Source: Pseudoxanthomonas sp. J35
GTDB taxonomy: Bacteria > Pseudomonadota > Gammaproteobacteria > Xanthomonadales > Xanthomonadaceae
Direction of reading: 5' to 3'
Length of the DNA: 64,000 nt
NCBI RefSeq assembly: GCF_000513995.1
Contig: NZ_AZVB01000013.1
Coordinates: forward strand, 1-64,000
A program made the translations under genes and the position numbers. This document shows positions 18,707 through 31,469 of this stretch, piece by piece (position 1 is the first letter of the stretch; the number at the start of each line of letters is the position of its first letter). The notes under the pieces are model-generated. The model made no database searches and was not told the origin of the DNA. It saw nothing but the letters and a program-made list of their open reading frames with translations.

Positions 18707-18730
18707 TGCGGTGTCCTGCGTTGGGTGACT

Positions 18731-18771
18731 GGTGTTGTATTCAACTATAACACCTAAACACGGGGTGTCAA
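18731..18771 (-). promoter_or_regulatory. GntR operon promoter with overlapping GGTG-N16-CACC operator
   Basis: On the minus strand TTGACA (complement of 18766-18771), a 16-bp spacer and TATAGT (complement of 18744-18749) make a strong sigma-70 promoter 40 bp upstream of the first gene. The inverted repeat GGTGTT/AACACC (18731-18754) covers the -10 box and reads GGTG-N16-CACC. Repressor binding here would block RNA polymerase. Confidence 0.82.
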
Positions 18772-18829
18772 CACCGGCCGCACCCAACCGGTGGCCTATG
18801 CCGTTCTCCCATTCCCCCAGGAGGCACAG

Positions 18830-19393
18830 ATGTCGGTCAAGTCCTTGATTGCAATGGTTATCATGGTGACTTCCGGGGTCCCGGCGGCGGCCGCGGCACC
18901 GTCCCTGCTGGACGTGGAGTACCGCCCGCTGGCCGGGAAAACCCCGGTCAACCTGAACCAGCAGCAGGGCGGCAAGGTCCTGCTGATCGTGAACACCGCC
19001 AGCAAATGCGGCTTCACCCCGCAGTACGAGGGCCTGGAAGCGCTGCAGCAGCGCTACGCGGCGCGCGGTTTCGCGGTGCTCGGCTTCCCGTCCAACGACT
19101 TCCGCGGCCAGGAGCCCGGTAGCGAGGAGGAGATCCAGGAGTTCTGCACGCTCACCTACGGGGTGAAGTTCCCGATGTACGAGAAGGTGCAGGTGACCGG
19201 CAAGGACGCCACGCCGCTGTACCAGCGCCTGCGCGCGGCGACCGGCGTCGAGCCGGGCTGGAATTTCCACAAGTACCTGGTTTCGCGCGACGGACGCGTG
19301 GTCGGCAACTGGCCGAGCAAGGTCAAGCCCGACGATCCGGAACTGGTGGCCGCGATCGAGCGCGAACTGCAGGCGTCAGCGCCGTCGCGCTGA
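18830..19393 (+). CDS. Glutathione peroxidase family protein, exported
   Basis: 187 residues from an ATG at 18830 with AGGAGG seven bases upstream; an in-frame ATG at 18791 lacks a ribosome site. It has a signal peptide to about residue 23 (AMVIMVTSGVPAAAAA). The peroxidatic cysteine is Cys60 in NTASKCGFTPQYEGL; the partner residues Gln94 (in NDFRGQEPGS) and Trp144-Asn145 (PGWNFHKYL) complete the tetrad. It would reduce hydroperoxides in the periplasm, probably with thioredoxin-like donors rather than glutathione. It is divergent from the GntR operon and shares its short intergenic region, so the operator could also affect it. Confidence 0.92.
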   Translation: MSVKSLIAMVIMVTSGVPAAAAAPSLLDVEYRPLAGKTPVNLNQQQGGKVLLIVNTASKCGFTPQYEGLEALQQRYAARGFAVLGFPSNDFRGQEPGSEEEIQEFCTLTYGVKFPMYEKVQVTGKDATPLYQRLRAATGVEPGWNFHKYLVSRDGRVVGNWPSKVKPDDPELVAAIERELQASAPSR

Positions 19394-19497
19394 ATCCGTC
19401 TTCCCGCACGCGGTACCACGCAGGCCGGCGCATGCGACAATGAGCGCCGCGCCGGCCCCTGCCGGCGAACGATCCAACCCTCCAGGGAACAACCTTA

Positions 19498-20433
19498 ATG
19501 AACAACCGCATGCGCGGCGCTCTGGCGTCGCTGGTTATGGGAGCAGGCATGATGGCAGGTGCGGCCGTGGCACAGGACAAGGCCGCGCTGGCCACCGACA
19601 AGGACAAGGTCAGCTACGCGATCGGCCTCGATGTGGCCCGCTCGTTCGACGCGATCGGCCAGGACATCGACTTCGCCGCGATGCAGAAGGCGATCGACCA
19701 CGTATTCGCCGGCGGCGAACCGACCCAGTCCGAGCAGGACGCGCAGGCCACCGACGGTGCGCTGCGCATGGCCGTGGCCGCGCGCAACGGCCAGAACATC
19801 CCCGGCCTGCCGCCGGGCGCGCAGCCGCCGGCGCCGTCGAAGGAGCAGGTCGGCCTGCTGCTGGGCGAGCGCATCGTCGGCCCGTCGCTGGCGCCGATGA
19901 AGGACCAGATCGACACCGCGGTGCTGATGCAGGCCGTGCGCACCAGCCTCGGCAAGACCGGCACCCCGCTGATGAACGAGCAGGAGGCGATGGCCACCCT
20001 GCAGGCCTTCATGGCCAGCAAGCAGCAGGCCGCGGCGGAGAAGAACCGCAGCGAAGGCGCCGCCTTCCTGGCCAGGAACAAGCAACAGAAGGGCGTGCTG
20101 ACCACCCCGTCGGGCCTGCAGTACATGGTCCTGCGCGAGGGCAGCGGCCCGCGTCCGCTGCCGAGCGACACCGTGACCGTGAACTACGAGGGCAAGCTGC
20201 TCGACGGCACCGTGTTCGACAGCTCCTACGCGCGCGGCGAGCCGGCGCAGTTCCCGCTCAACCGCGTGATCGCCGGCTGGACCGAAGGCGTGGCGCTGAT
20301 GCCGGTGGGCGCGAAGTACCGCTTCTGGATCCCGTCCGACCTGGCCTACGGCGCCAACGGCGCCCCGGGCGGCGTCATCGGTCCGGACGCGACCCTGACC
20401 TTCGACGTGGAGCTGCTGGGCATCGCCCAGTAA
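19498..20433 (+). CDS. FKBP-type peptidyl-prolyl isomerase (FkpA/Mip-like) with a doubled N-terminal domain
   Basis: 311 residues with a signal peptide (AGMMAGAAVAQD). The C-terminal 105 residues are a complete FKBP domain (VTVNYEGKLLDGTVFDSSY, INxVIxGWxEG-like NRVIAGWTEGV, IPSDLAYG). The N-terminal region contains two FKBP-N-like dimerisation units: one from about 38 (DKVSYAIGLDVARSF) and a second from about 117 (EQVGLLLGERIVGPSL). Usual FkpA/Mip proteins have one and are about 230 residues. It should be a periplasmic folding catalyst and chaperone. An AGGGAA ribosome site lies 8 bp before the ATG. Confidence 0.9.
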   Translation: MNNRMRGALASLVMGAGMMAGAAVAQDKAALATDKDKVSYAIGLDVARSFDAIGQDIDFAAMQKAIDHVFAGGEPTQSEQDAQATDGALRMAVAARNGQNIPGLPPGAQPPAPSKEQVGLLLGERIVGPSLAPMKDQIDTAVLMQAVRTSLGKTGTPLMNEQEAMATLQAFMASKQQAAAEKNRSEGAAFLARNKQQKGVLTTPSGLQYMVLREGSGPRPLPSDTVTVNYEGKLLDGTVFDSSYARGEPAQFPLNRVIAGWTEGVALMPVGAKYRFWIPSDLAYGANGAPGGVIGPDATLTFDVELLGIAQ

Positions 20434-20454
20434 GCCGGTAATTACGGCAGCGGC

Positions 20455-21807
20455 ATGCGCGTCGCGATCTTCGGCACCGGTTACGTCGGTCTGGTCACCG
20501 GCACCTGCCTGGCCGAGGTCGGCCACGAGGTCGTGTGCGTGGACGTCGACGCGGCGCGGGTGCAGGGCCTGCAGGGCGGCAACGTCCCGATCTACGAGCC
20601 CGGCCTGGCGCCGATGGTCAAGGCCAACCATGCCGCCGGCCGCCTGCGTTTCACCACCGACGCGGCCGCCGCGGTCGCCCACGGCGAGATCATCGTGATC
20701 GCCGTGGGCACGCCGCCGGACGAGGATGGTGCGGCCGACCTCAGCCACGTGCTCGAGGTGGCGCACACCATCGGCCGGCACCTCGAGCTGCCGGTGGTGG
20801 TGGTGGACAAGTCGACCGTGCCGGTGGGCACGGCCGACCGGGTGCGCGAAACGATCGCCGCGGAGCTGCAGGCGCGCGGCGTGGACGTGCCCTTCGACGT
20901 GGTCTCCAACCCGGAGTTCCTGAAGGAGGGCGACGCCGTCGCCGACTGCATGCGTCCGGACCGGATCGTGGTCGGCGCCGACAGCCCGGCCGCGGTGGCG
21001 CGCATGCGCCGCCTGTACGCGCCGTTCAACCGCAACCACGACCGCTTCGTGGTGATGGACGTGCGTTCGGCCGAGCTGACCAAGTACGCGGCCAACGCCA
21101 TGCTGGCGACCAAGATCAGTTTCATGAACGAGATCGCCAACATCGCCGAGCGGGTCGGCGCGGACGTCGAGGCGGTGCGCAAGGGCATCGGTTCCGATCC
21201 CCGCATCGGCTGGCACTTCATCTATCCCGGCGCCGGGTATGGGGGCTCGTGCTTCCCCAAGGACGTGCAGGCGCTGTCGCGCACCGCGCGCCAGCACGGC
21301 TACCAGGCGCAGCTGCTGGAAGCGGTGGAAGCGGTGAACCAGCGGCAGAAGGCGCACGTGTTCGAACTGGTCCAGCACCATTACGACCGGGGCGAGGACG
21401 AAGGCGTGCGCGGCAAGGTGTTCGCGGTGTGGGGGCTGGCGTTCAAGCCCAACACCGACGACATGCGCGAGGCGCCGAGCCGGCGCCTGCTGGAACAGTT
21501 GTGGGAGGGCGGGGCGACGGTGCGCGCCTACGACCCGGAAGCGATGACGGCGGCGCGGCGCCTGTATGGCGGTCGCGACCGCCTGGTCCTGTGCGAGTCC
21601 GCGCAGGCGGCAGTTGAAGGAGCGGATGCGCTGGTGGTGATGACCGAATGGAAGGAATTCCGCAGCCCGGATTTCGCGCGGCTGCAGGCGGCCCTGGGCG
21701 ACGCGGTGGTGTTCGACGGGCGCAACCTCTACGACCCCGAAGAGGTCGAGGCCGCGGGCCTGGCCTATTACGGCATCGGCCGCGGCCGATCGGTGCGCGT
21801 GCCATGA
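20455..21807 (+). CDS. ugd: UDP-glucose 6-dehydrogenase
   Basis: 450 residues. The NAD-binding [18 protein letters not shown] (7-24) opens the protein. The catalytic cysteine is Cys266 in [11 protein letters not shown], and the dimerisation/NADH region ends [17 protein letters not shown]. It oxidises UDP-glucose to UDP-glucuronate for exopolysaccharide or lipid A modification. It starts 21 bp after the FKBP gene; its stop overlaps the slyX start (ATGA). UDP-mannuronate-type dehydrogenases are related, but the motifs fit Ugd best. Confidence 0.95.
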   Translation: MRVAIFGTGYVGLVTGTCLAEVGHEVVCVDVDAARVQGLQGGNVPIYEPGLAPMVKANHAAGRLRFTTDAAAAVAHGEIIVIAVGTPPDEDGAADLSHVLEVAHTIGRHLELPVVVVDKSTVPVGTADRVRETIAAELQARGVDVPFDVVSNPEFLKEGDAVADCMRPDRIVVGADSPAAVARMRRLYAPFNRNHDRFVVMDVRSAELTKYAANAMLATKISFMNEIANIAERVGADVEAVRKGIGSDPRIGWHFIYPGAGYGGSCFPKDVQALSRTARQHGYQAQLLEAVEAVNQRQKAHVFELVQHHYDRGEDEGVRGKVFAVWGLAFKPNTDDMREAPSRRLLEQLWEGGATVRAYDPEAMTAARRLYGGRDRLVLCESAQAAVEGADALVVMTEWKEFRSPDFARLQAALGDAVVFDGRNLYDPEEVEAAGLAYYGIGRGRSVRVP

Positions 21808-22049
21808 GCCCGGCGCCGATGGAACCGGCGGGCGCGGACGACGCCCTGGAGAAGCGCCTGGTCGAGCTGGAAACGCGCCTGGCCTTCCAGGAGCACGCCA
21901 TCGCCGAGCTGAGCGAGGAGCTCGCCCAGGCGCGGCTGGAACGGGCGCGCAGCGAGGAGCTGCTGCAGGCCGTGCTCGCCGACCTGCGCGGCCTGCGCGG
22001 CGCGCTGTACGCCGACCCGGCCAGCGAACCGCCACCGCCGCACTATTGA
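21804..22049 (+). CDS. slyX: SlyX-family protein
   Basis: 81 residues, mostly coiled coil ([20 protein letters not shown]) with a short Pro-rich tail ending PPPPHY, the typical SlyX pattern. The ATG overlaps the ugd stop. SlyX function is not established. Confidence 0.85.
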   Translation: MSPAPMEPAGADDALEKRLVELETRLAFQEHAIAELSEELAQARLERARSEELLQAVLADLRGLRGALYADPASEPPPPHY

Positions 22050-22098
22050 TGCACTCCGCCCGGCCGCGCCGGGCGTCCCCCGGCAATACACGAACGAC

Positions 22099-22701
22099 AT
22101 GACCGATACCCTCCGCGACCAGCTGCTCAGTCTCGGCTTCAAGGCCGCTCCCGCCCCCGAACGCAAGCCGGGCAAGCCCGGGCAGGGCAAGGGTGGCCCG
22201 CGTGGCGGCGCCCACGGCAAGGGCAGGACGCCGCACAAGGGCGGCCAGGCGCAGGGCAGGCCCGCGCGCACGCAGGAGGAGATCGACCTGGGCAAGGCCT
22301 GGGCGCTGCGCGCGCAGAAGGAGAAGCAGGAACGCATCGAGGCCGAGCAGCGCAAGCAGGAAGAGGCGCGCCAGCGTCGCGAGGCACGCGCGAAGCTCGA
22401 GGCGCTGCTGCAGGGCAAGGCGCTCAACGCCGAGGAGGCGGACATCGCTCGCCACTTCGAGTACGGCGGCAAGATCAAGCGCGTCTACGTCACCGCCGAC
22501 CAGCTCAAGGCGCTCAACGCCGGCGAGCTGGGCGTGGTCCAGCTCAACGGCCGCTACCTGCTGGTGGAGGCGGCGGTGCTGGAAGAGGCGGGGACCATCT
22601 TCCCGCAGGCGGTGGCGCTGAAGGTCGATCCCAACGCCACGGCCGAGGAAGATCCGTACGCCGATCCGCGCTACCAGGTGCCCGACGACCTGGTCTGGTA
22701 A
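22099..22701 (+). CDS. DUF2058 (YaiL-like) protein
   Basis: 200 residues: [14 protein letters not shown], then a Gly/Lys/Arg-rich unstructured part, a charged coiled coil (about 75-110, rich in [16 protein letters not shown]) and a conserved C-terminal region with [14 protein letters not shown] and LVEAAVL. This is the DUF2058 layout; E. coli YaiL is the reference. It is probably a cytoplasmic nucleic-acid-associated protein because of the basic N-terminus (inference); no activity is known. Confidence 0.88.
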   Translation: MTDTLRDQLLSLGFKAAPAPERKPGKPGQGKGGPRGGAHGKGRTPHKGGQAQGRPARTQEEIDLGKAWALRAQKEKQERIEAEQRKQEEARQRREARAKLEALLQGKALNAEEADIARHFEYGGKIKRVYVTADQLKALNAGELGVVQLNGRYLLVEAAVLEEAGTIFPQAVALKVDPNATAEEDPYADPRYQVPDDLVW

Positions 22702-22770
22702 GGCCCCCGGCGCGCCGCGACGGCCGCGGGCTTGCCCGCGGGTCCCGCCGGCGGCTAGCCTGCCGGTCCT

Positions 22771-23496
22771 ATGAACACGCCCCTGCGGGTCCTCATCCAT
22801 GGCGCCTCCGGCCGCATGGGCCAGGCGCTGCTGCGCCTGGCCGGCGACGCTCCGCAAACCTGGCAGGTGGTCGCCGCGGTCACCGGGCGCGCGCCCACGC
22901 AGCGGGTGGTCGACGGCGTGCCGTTCTTCGCCGCCGCCGAACTGGGCGGGGTGCCGGCGTTCGACGTGGCGATCGACTTCAGCCTGCCGGAGGGCGTGGC
23001 CCCGCTGCTGCAGCTGTGCGTGGCGCGGCGTGCCGCCCTGGTGTCCGGCACCACCGGCCTGGCCCCGGCCCAGCGCGAGGCGCTCGCGGCGGCTGCGGCC
23101 TCGATCCCGCTGCTGTGGGCGTCGAACTTCAGCGTCGGCGTGGCGGTGCTGGACGAGCTGGTCGAGCGCGCCGCCCGCGCCCTGCCGGACTGGGACTGCG
23201 ACATCGTCGAGTCCCACCACGTGCACAAGAAGGATGCGCCTTCCGGTACCGCCCTGACCCTGGGCGAATCGGCCGCCCGCGGTGGCGCCACCCCGCGCTA
23301 CGCCAGCCTGCGCGCCGGCGACATCGTCGGCGAGCACCTGGTCCAGCTGGCAGGACAGGGCGAACGCATCGAACTGGTCCACCGGGCCAGCAACCGCGAC
23401 ATCTTCGCCCGCGGCGCGCTGCAGGCCGCCAGCCGCCTCCATGGCCGCCCCGCGGGCCTGTACAGCATGCGAGGGCTGCTGTTCGGAGACAGCTGA
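22771..23496 (+). CDS. dapB: 4-hydroxy-tetrahydrodipicolinate reductase
   Basis: 241 residues, slightly short for the family. The nucleotide-binding [12 protein letters not shown] (9-20), [15 protein letters not shown], and the substrate signature [17 protein letters not shown] (about 146-162, His149/His150) are all present. It acts in lysine and diaminopimelate synthesis. A GC palindrome (CCGCGGGC/GCCCGCGG, 22724-22741) lies between the DUF2058 gene and this one. It ends 176 bp before carA. Confidence 0.95.
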   Translation: MNTPLRVLIHGASGRMGQALLRLAGDAPQTWQVVAAVTGRAPTQRVVDGVPFFAAAELGGVPAFDVAIDFSLPEGVAPLLQLCVARRAALVSGTTGLAPAQREALAAAAASIPLLWASNFSVGVAVLDELVERAARALPDWDCDIVESHHVHKKDAPSGTALTLGESAARGGATPRYASLRAGDIVGEHLVQLAGQGERIELVHRASNRDIFARGALQAASRLHGRPAGLYSMRGLLFGDS

Positions 23497-23546
23497 ACAG
23501 GGGGCGCGGAGGCCTTGTCGCCGTTCCCTTTTGCGGCCTTCGCCGG

Positions 23547-23552
23547 TACAAT
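23547..23552 (+). promoter_or_regulatory. Candidate -10 box for carA
   Basis: TACAAT at 23547-23552 in GCCGGTACAATTCCCG is the best -10 in the dapB-carA gap. No matching -35 hexamer at 16-18 bp was found. The terminator-like hairpin at 23578-23610 would lie in the transcribed leader. Confidence 0.4.
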
Positions 23553-23577
23553 TCCCGCTCGCCTGTTACCCCACGCC

Positions 23578-23610
23578 CGGACCGGAAGAAACGCCAGTCC
23601 GCGGTTTTTT
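23578..23610 (+). terminator. Intrinsic terminator/attenuator in the carA leader
   Basis: CGGACCGG (23578-23585) pairs with CCAGTCCG (23594-23601) with one mismatch around an 8-nt loop, followed by CGG and six Ts. It could end dapB transcripts, or it could attenuate carA if transcription starts near the TACAAT at 23547. It lies 62 bp before the carA start. Confidence 0.6.
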
Positions 23611-23672
23611 GCAGCCCGGCATCCAGAAACTGCCGGCGGCGACAGGGCTCCCCCACACCTAGGGCGAACGAC

Positions 23673-24791
23673 GTGACCCAACCCGCAATCCTCGTCCTCG
23701 AAGACGGCACCGTGTTCGAGGGCGAATCCGTAGGCGCCAGCGGCCTGTCGGTCGGCGAAGTGGTGTTCAACACCGCCATGACCGGCTACCAGGAGATCGT
23801 GACCGATCCCTCCTATGCCCGACAGCTGGTCACCCTGACCTATCCCCACATCGGCAACACCGGCTGCACCGACCAGGACGACGAGGCCCGCCAGGTCTGG
23901 TCGGCCGGCCTGATCGTGCGCGACGTGCCGCGCCGCCCGAGCAACTGGCGCAGCCAGGCTTCGCTGCAGGACTGGCTGGTCCACCGCGGCGTGGTCGCCA
24001 TCGCCGGCATCGACACCCGCAAGCTGACCCGCATCCTGCGCGAGCGCGGCGCCCAGAACGGCGCGCTGATGGCCGGCCGGATCGACGTCGAGCAGGCGCT
24101 GGAAGCGGCGCGCAAGTTCCCCGGCCTGAAGGGCATGGACCTGGCCAAGGTGGTCAGCACCACCGAGGCCTATGCGTGGAGCGAGGGCCAGCTGGACCTG
24201 GACCGCAACGCCTTCGTCAGCGCCGACAGGAAGTTCAAGGTCGTCGCCTACGACTTCGGCGTGAAGACCAACATCCTGCGCATGCTCGCCGAGCGTGGCT
24301 GCGACGTGACCGTGGTCCCGGCGCAGACCCCGGCCGCCGAGGTGCTGGCGATGCAGCCGCACGGCGTGTTCATGTCCAACGGCCCGGGCGACCCTGAGCC
24401 GTGCGACTACGCGATCGCCGCGACCCGCGAGTTCGTGGCGAAGAAGGTGCCGCTGTTCGGCATCTGCCTGGGCCACCAGCTGCTGGCGCTGGCCGCCGGT
24501 GCGCGGACGGTGAAGATGGGCCATGGCCACCACGGCGCCAACCACCCGGTGATCGACCTGGACAGCGGCCGGGTGATGATCACCTCGCAGAACCACGGCT
24601 TCGCGGTCGACGAGACCACGCTGCCGGCCAACGTGCGGGTCACCCACCGCTCGCTGTTCGACGGCACCAACCAGGGCATCGAGCTGACCGACGCGCCGGC
24701 GTTCTCGTTCCAGGGCCACCCGGAGGCCTCGCCGGGTCCGCACGACGCGGCCCCGCTGTTCGACCGTTTCGTGGCTTCGATGGTGGCCTGA
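23673..24791 (+). CDS. carA: Carbamoyl-phosphate synthase small (glutaminase) subunit
   Basis: 372 residues from a GTG at 23673 ([17 protein letters not shown]). It hydrolyses glutamine to feed ammonia to CarB. The class I amidotransferase nucleophile is Cys265 in [10 protein letters not shown], and the His/Glu pair is in [12 protein letters not shown] near the end. ANHPVID and SQNHGFAV are further conserved segments. The ribosome site (AGGGCGA) is modest. The CarB gene is separated from it by an S9 peptidase gene. Confidence 0.97.
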   Translation: MTQPAILVLEDGTVFEGESVGASGLSVGEVVFNTAMTGYQEIVTDPSYARQLVTLTYPHIGNTGCTDQDDEARQVWSAGLIVRDVPRRPSNWRSQASLQDWLVHRGVVAIAGIDTRKLTRILRERGAQNGALMAGRIDVEQALEAARKFPGLKGMDLAKVVSTTEAYAWSEGQLDLDRNAFVSADRKFKVVAYDFGVKTNILRMLAERGCDVTVVPAQTPAAEVLAMQPHGVFMSNGPGDPEPCDYAIAATREFVAKKVPLFGICLGHQLLALAAGARTVKMGHGHHGANHPVIDLDSGRVMITSQNHGFAVDETTLPANVRVTHRSLFDGTNQGIELTDAPAFSFQGHPEASPGPHDAAPLFDRFVASMVA

Positions 24792-24841
24792 GCGCCGCCT
24801 GGCCGACAGGATGGATGCAACCACCAAGGGGAGGTAAGGGA

Positions 24842-26749
24842 ATGCGCTTTCTGAATGGATTTGTGCTGCTGGTCCTGCTGGCGTGCGCCTCGGCCGCATC
24901 CGCGCGCGAGGTGCCGATCCGCGATTTCTTCAAGGATCCGGAGTTCACCTCGGTCAGCATCTCCCCGGACGGCAAGCACATGGCCATCACCGTGCCGCAG
25001 GAAGACCGCACGGTGCTGGCGGTGCTGCGCGTGTCCGACAAGGGCGTGGTCGGCAAGTGGGACTACGGCCCGAACCGGCACTTCAGCCAGGTGCTGTGGG
25101 CCAACAACGAGCGCCTGCTGTTCTACGTGAACTTCAAGACCGGCCGCTTCGACTTCCAGACCTCGAAGGGCGACCTGTACGCGTCGAACATCGATGGCAC
25201 CCAGCGCATCGACATCCCCAACGGCGCCTACTACAACATCGTCAGCCTGACCCCGGAGGATCCGCGCACGATCCTGGTCGAGCGCTCGATCGAGGCGTCC
25301 TACCTGTCCAAGCTGGACGTCTACAACGGCCGCCTGGTCACCGTCGCCACCGCGCCGGTGGAGATGGGCAGCTTCCTGGTCGACCATGACCGGAACGTGC
25401 GCTTCGTCTCCGGCGCGATGAACGACGGCCGCAACGTCACCTACCGCCGCGACGGCGACAAGTGGACCCTGGTCCACGAGAGCGAGCGCAACGGCGCCAC
25501 CTACTTCCCGCTGGGCTTCGCCGCCGACAACCGCCGCGTGTACATGGCCAAGGGCGAGGAGGGCAAGCCGGAATCGATCGTGCTGCTCGACACCGAGACC
25601 CGCGAGGAGACCCCGCTGTCGAACAACGGCACGGTCAGCCCGTCGGGCTACCTGTGGAGCGCCGACCGCAAAACCCTGCTGGGCGTGTGGTACGAGGACG
25701 GCATCCCGTACTGGGACTGGATCGCGCCCGAGCATCCGGAGACCAAGGTCTACGCCGGCCTGGTCAAGGCCTTCCCGGGCAAGGCGGTGCGCTTCCTGCG
25801 TCCCTCCGACGACGGTCGCTACCTGGCGATGCGCGTGTACGCCGACACCATGCCGTCGGAGGCGTTCCTGTTCGACCGCGAGAGCGGCAAGGCCACCTTC
25901 CTGGCCGGCAGCATGGAATGGATCAAGCCGGCGGAGATGTCGCCGATGAAGCCGGTCGCCTTCAAGGCGCGCGACGGCCTGCAGCTGCACGGCTACATCA
26001 CCATCCCCTCCGGCAGCGATGGCCGCAAGCTGCCGCTGATCGTCAACCCGCACGGCGGCCCGCACGGCCCGCGCGACGAGTGGGGCTTCAACCCCGAGGT
26101 GCAGCTGTTCGCCAACCGCGGCTACGCGGTGCTGCAGATCAACTACCGCGGCTCGGGTGGCTACGGCAACGCCTTCGAGGGCCTGGGCTACCGCAAGTGG
26201 GGCACGGCCATGCAGGACGACCTCACCGACGGCGTGCGCTGGGCCATCGCCCAGGGCATCGCCGACCCGGACCGCGTCTGCATCTACGGCGCCTCCTACG
26301 GCGGCTACGCGGCGCTGATGAGCGCGGTGCGCGAGCCGGACCTGTACCGCTGCACGGTCGGCTACGTCGGCGTGTACGACCTGGACGCGCAGCGCGACGC
26401 CGACTTCGCCGACCACGAGTACGGGCGCAACTACCTCAAGGACGTCTATCCGCCGACCAAGGCCGAGCGCACGGCGCAGTCCCCCGCGTACGGCGTGGAC
26501 CGGCTCAAGGCCCCGGTGATGCTGGTCCACGGCGCCAAGGACGTGCGCGTGCCGATCAAGAACATGAACTTCCTGGTCTCGCAGATGGACAAGGTCGGCA
26601 AGAAGCCCGAGCTGGTGGTGGTCGAGCCCAAGGAAGGGCACGGCTTCCGCGACGTCGAGAACAACGTGAACCTCTACACGAAGATGCTTGCCTTCTTCGA
26701 CAAGTACATCGGCCCGGGCGCGAAGGCGTCCACGGCCGGCACCCCCTGA
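24842..26749 (+). CDS. S9-family (prolyl-oligopeptidase-like) peptidase, exported
   Basis: 635 residues from an ATG with GGAGG just upstream. It has a signal peptide (GFVLLVLLACASAASA). Residues about 25-380 form a beta-propeller; the rest is an alpha/beta hydrolase with the oxyanion GSGGYG, nucleophile Ser485 in YGASYGGYAAL, Asp567 in HGAKDVRVP and His600 in EGHGFRD. It should cleave short peptides, acylaminoacyl- or dipeptidyl-type, in the periplasm. It lies between carA (50 bp upstream) and carB (32 bp downstream) on the same strand, an unexpected place for a peptidase. Confidence 0.93.
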   Translation: MRFLNGFVLLVLLACASAASAREVPIRDFFKDPEFTSVSISPDGKHMAITVPQEDRTVLAVLRVSDKGVVGKWDYGPNRHFSQVLWANNERLLFYVNFKTGRFDFQTSKGDLYASNIDGTQRIDIPNGAYYNIVSLTPEDPRTILVERSIEASYLSKLDVYNGRLVTVATAPVEMGSFLVDHDRNVRFVSGAMNDGRNVTYRRDGDKWTLVHESERNGATYFPLGFAADNRRVYMAKGEEGKPESIVLLDTETREETPLSNNGTVSPSGYLWSADRKTLLGVWYEDGIPYWDWIAPEHPETKVYAGLVKAFPGKAVRFLRPSDDGRYLAMRVYADTMPSEAFLFDRESGKATFLAGSMEWIKPAEMSPMKPVAFKARDGLQLHGYITIPSGSDGRKLPLIVNPHGGPHGPRDEWGFNPEVQLFANRGYAVLQINYRGSGGYGNAFEGLGYRKWGTAMQDDLTDGVRWAIAQGIADPDRVCIYGASYGGYAALMSAVREPDLYRCTVGYVGVYDLDAQRDADFADHEYGRNYLKDVYPPTKAERTAQSPAYGVDRLKAPVMLVHGAKDVRVPIKNMNFLVSQMDKVGKKPELVVVEPKEGHGFRDVENNVNLYTKMLAFFDKYIGPGAKASTAGTP

Positions 26750-26781
26750 GCCCCTGATCAGGGACCGAGCAAGAGAGCGAA

Positions 26782-30020
<3,239 letters not shown>

Positions 30021-30024
<4 letters not shown>

Positions 30025-30497
30025 GAGCCCCGATGACCCTCAAGGGCGCCCAGCGCCTGCGCGAGGAACTCGAGTACCTGAAGACGGTGAAGCGCCCCGA
30101 GGTGATCGCCGCGATCGCCGAGGCACGCGGCCACGGCGACCTCAAGGAGAACGCCGAGTACCACGCCGCGCGCGAACAGCAGGGCTTCATCGAAGGCCGG
30201 ATCAAGCAGCTGGAAAGCGAGCTGTCGCACGCCGACCTGATCGACGTGACCAAGCTCAACGCCGGCAGCAAGGTCGTGTTCGGCGCCACCGTGACCCTGG
30301 CCGACGTCGAGACCGACGAGGAAGTGCGCTACCAGATCGTCGGCGACCTGGAAGCCGACATCAAGCAGGGCCTGATCGCGATCTCCTCGCCGGTGGCGCG
30401 TGCGCTGATCGGCAAGGAGGAGGGCGACGCGATCGTGATCGACGCGCCCGGCGGCAAGCGCGAGTACGAAATCGCCGGCGTGGCCTACCTCGGCTGA
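30021..30497 (+). CDS. greA: Transcription elongation factor GreA
   Basis: 158 residues. The N-terminal coiled coil inserts into the RNA polymerase secondary channel to rescue backtracked complexes; the acidic tip is around [17 protein letters not shown], and the C-terminal FKBP-like domain includes [12 protein letters not shown] and [15 protein letters not shown] chose the GTG at 30021 (MRAPMTLKG), which overlaps the carB stop and matches the N-terminus I recall for Xanthomonas GreA; an ATG at 30033 is the alternative. Confidence 0.95.
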
Positions 30498-31468
30498 TGG
30501 CGACCATCACCCTGCTGCTGCCGGAACGGACCCGCCTGCCGGGCCCGTTGCCGGTGCCCGTCGGCAGGGTGCTGGCGCGCGCCGACCATGGATCCGGCGA
30601 GGCGGGGACGCGCGCGCAGCTGGCGCGCCATTTCCGCCTGTTGCCGGACCACTGGCCGGTAGCCGCGCTGACCCGCCTGGTCGATGCCGGCGACGGCCCG
30701 GCCGTGGCCGCCGACGAGATCTGGCTGCGCGCCGATCCGGCCTACGTGGCCCCGGACCTCACCGGCGCGCGCCTGCTCGGCTGGGGCGAGAACCTCGCCC
30801 TGGACGGCGACGACCTGCAGGCCTTCCTGCCAGCACTGCGCCCGTTGTTCGGCGACGCCGGTTTCGCGCTCGACGCACCGCATCCGGCGCGCTGGTACCT
30901 GCGCCTGCCGGCGGGCACGCGCCTGCCGCCGCTGCCGGGGCCCGACGAGGCGCTGGGCGAGGACCTGTTCGCGGCGCTGCCGCAGGGCGAGGAAGCCGCG
31001 GCGCGACGCTGGCGCGCGCTGATCACCGAGGTGCAGGTGGCGCTGCACCAGCATCCGCGCAACCGCGAACGCGCCGCGCTGGGCAAGCCGGCGGTGAATG
31101 CGCTGTGGTTCTGGGGTGCCGGACAGCTGCCCGACGCCGTGCAGTCGCGTTACCTGCACGTGCGCAGCCAGGACCCGCTGCTGCAGGGCCTGGCGCAGAT
31201 GGCCGGCGCCGCGATCGCCACCCCGGCCTCGCCCGGCGACGGTCCGGCCGGCGACAGCCTGGTCGATATGCGCCGCGTGCGCAGCCTGGACCTGCTGGCC
31301 GGCCAGGTGCTGCCGCCGCTGCTGCAGTCGATGGAGCGCGGCGAGTACGACATGCTGGAGCTGGATTTCGAGGACGGTGCCAGCCTGAGCCTGCGCCGCG
31401 GCCAGCGCCGCTGGCAGTTCTGGCGCCGGCCGCTGGCCAGCCTGAGCCTGGCCGCGGACGCCGTCTGA
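30497..31468 (+). CDS. rpfE: RpfE-like regulatory/phosphoglycerate-mutase-like protein
   Basis: 323 residues of the family typified by Xanthomonas RpfE. It begins [20 protein letters not shown] and contains NALWFWGAGQLPD, a short motif reminiscent of ApgM-like phosphoglycerate mutases, which explains that common annotation. Catalytic metal ligands of true mutases are not evident. The greA-rpfE-recJ order matches the distal end of the Xanthomonas rpf cluster, where rpfE affects extracellular enzyme and polysaccharide output by an unknown mechanism. The ATG overlaps the greA stop by one base (TGATG). Confidence 0.8.
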   Translation: MATITLLLPERTRLPGPLPVPVGRVLARADHGSGEAGTRAQLARHFRLLPDHWPVAALTRLVDAGDGPAVAADEIWLRADPAYVAPDLTGARLLGWGENLALDGDDLQAFLPALRPLFGDAGFALDAPHPARWYLRLPAGTRLPPLPGPDEALGEDLFAALPQGEEAAARRWRALITEVQVALHQHPRNRERAALGKPAVNALWFWGAGQLPDAVQSRYLHVRSQDPLLQGLAQMAGAAIATPASPGDGPAGDSLVDMRRVRSLDLLAGQVLPPLLQSMERGEYDMLELDFEDGASLSLRRGQRRWQFWRRPLASLSLAADAV

Positions 31469-31469
31469 G

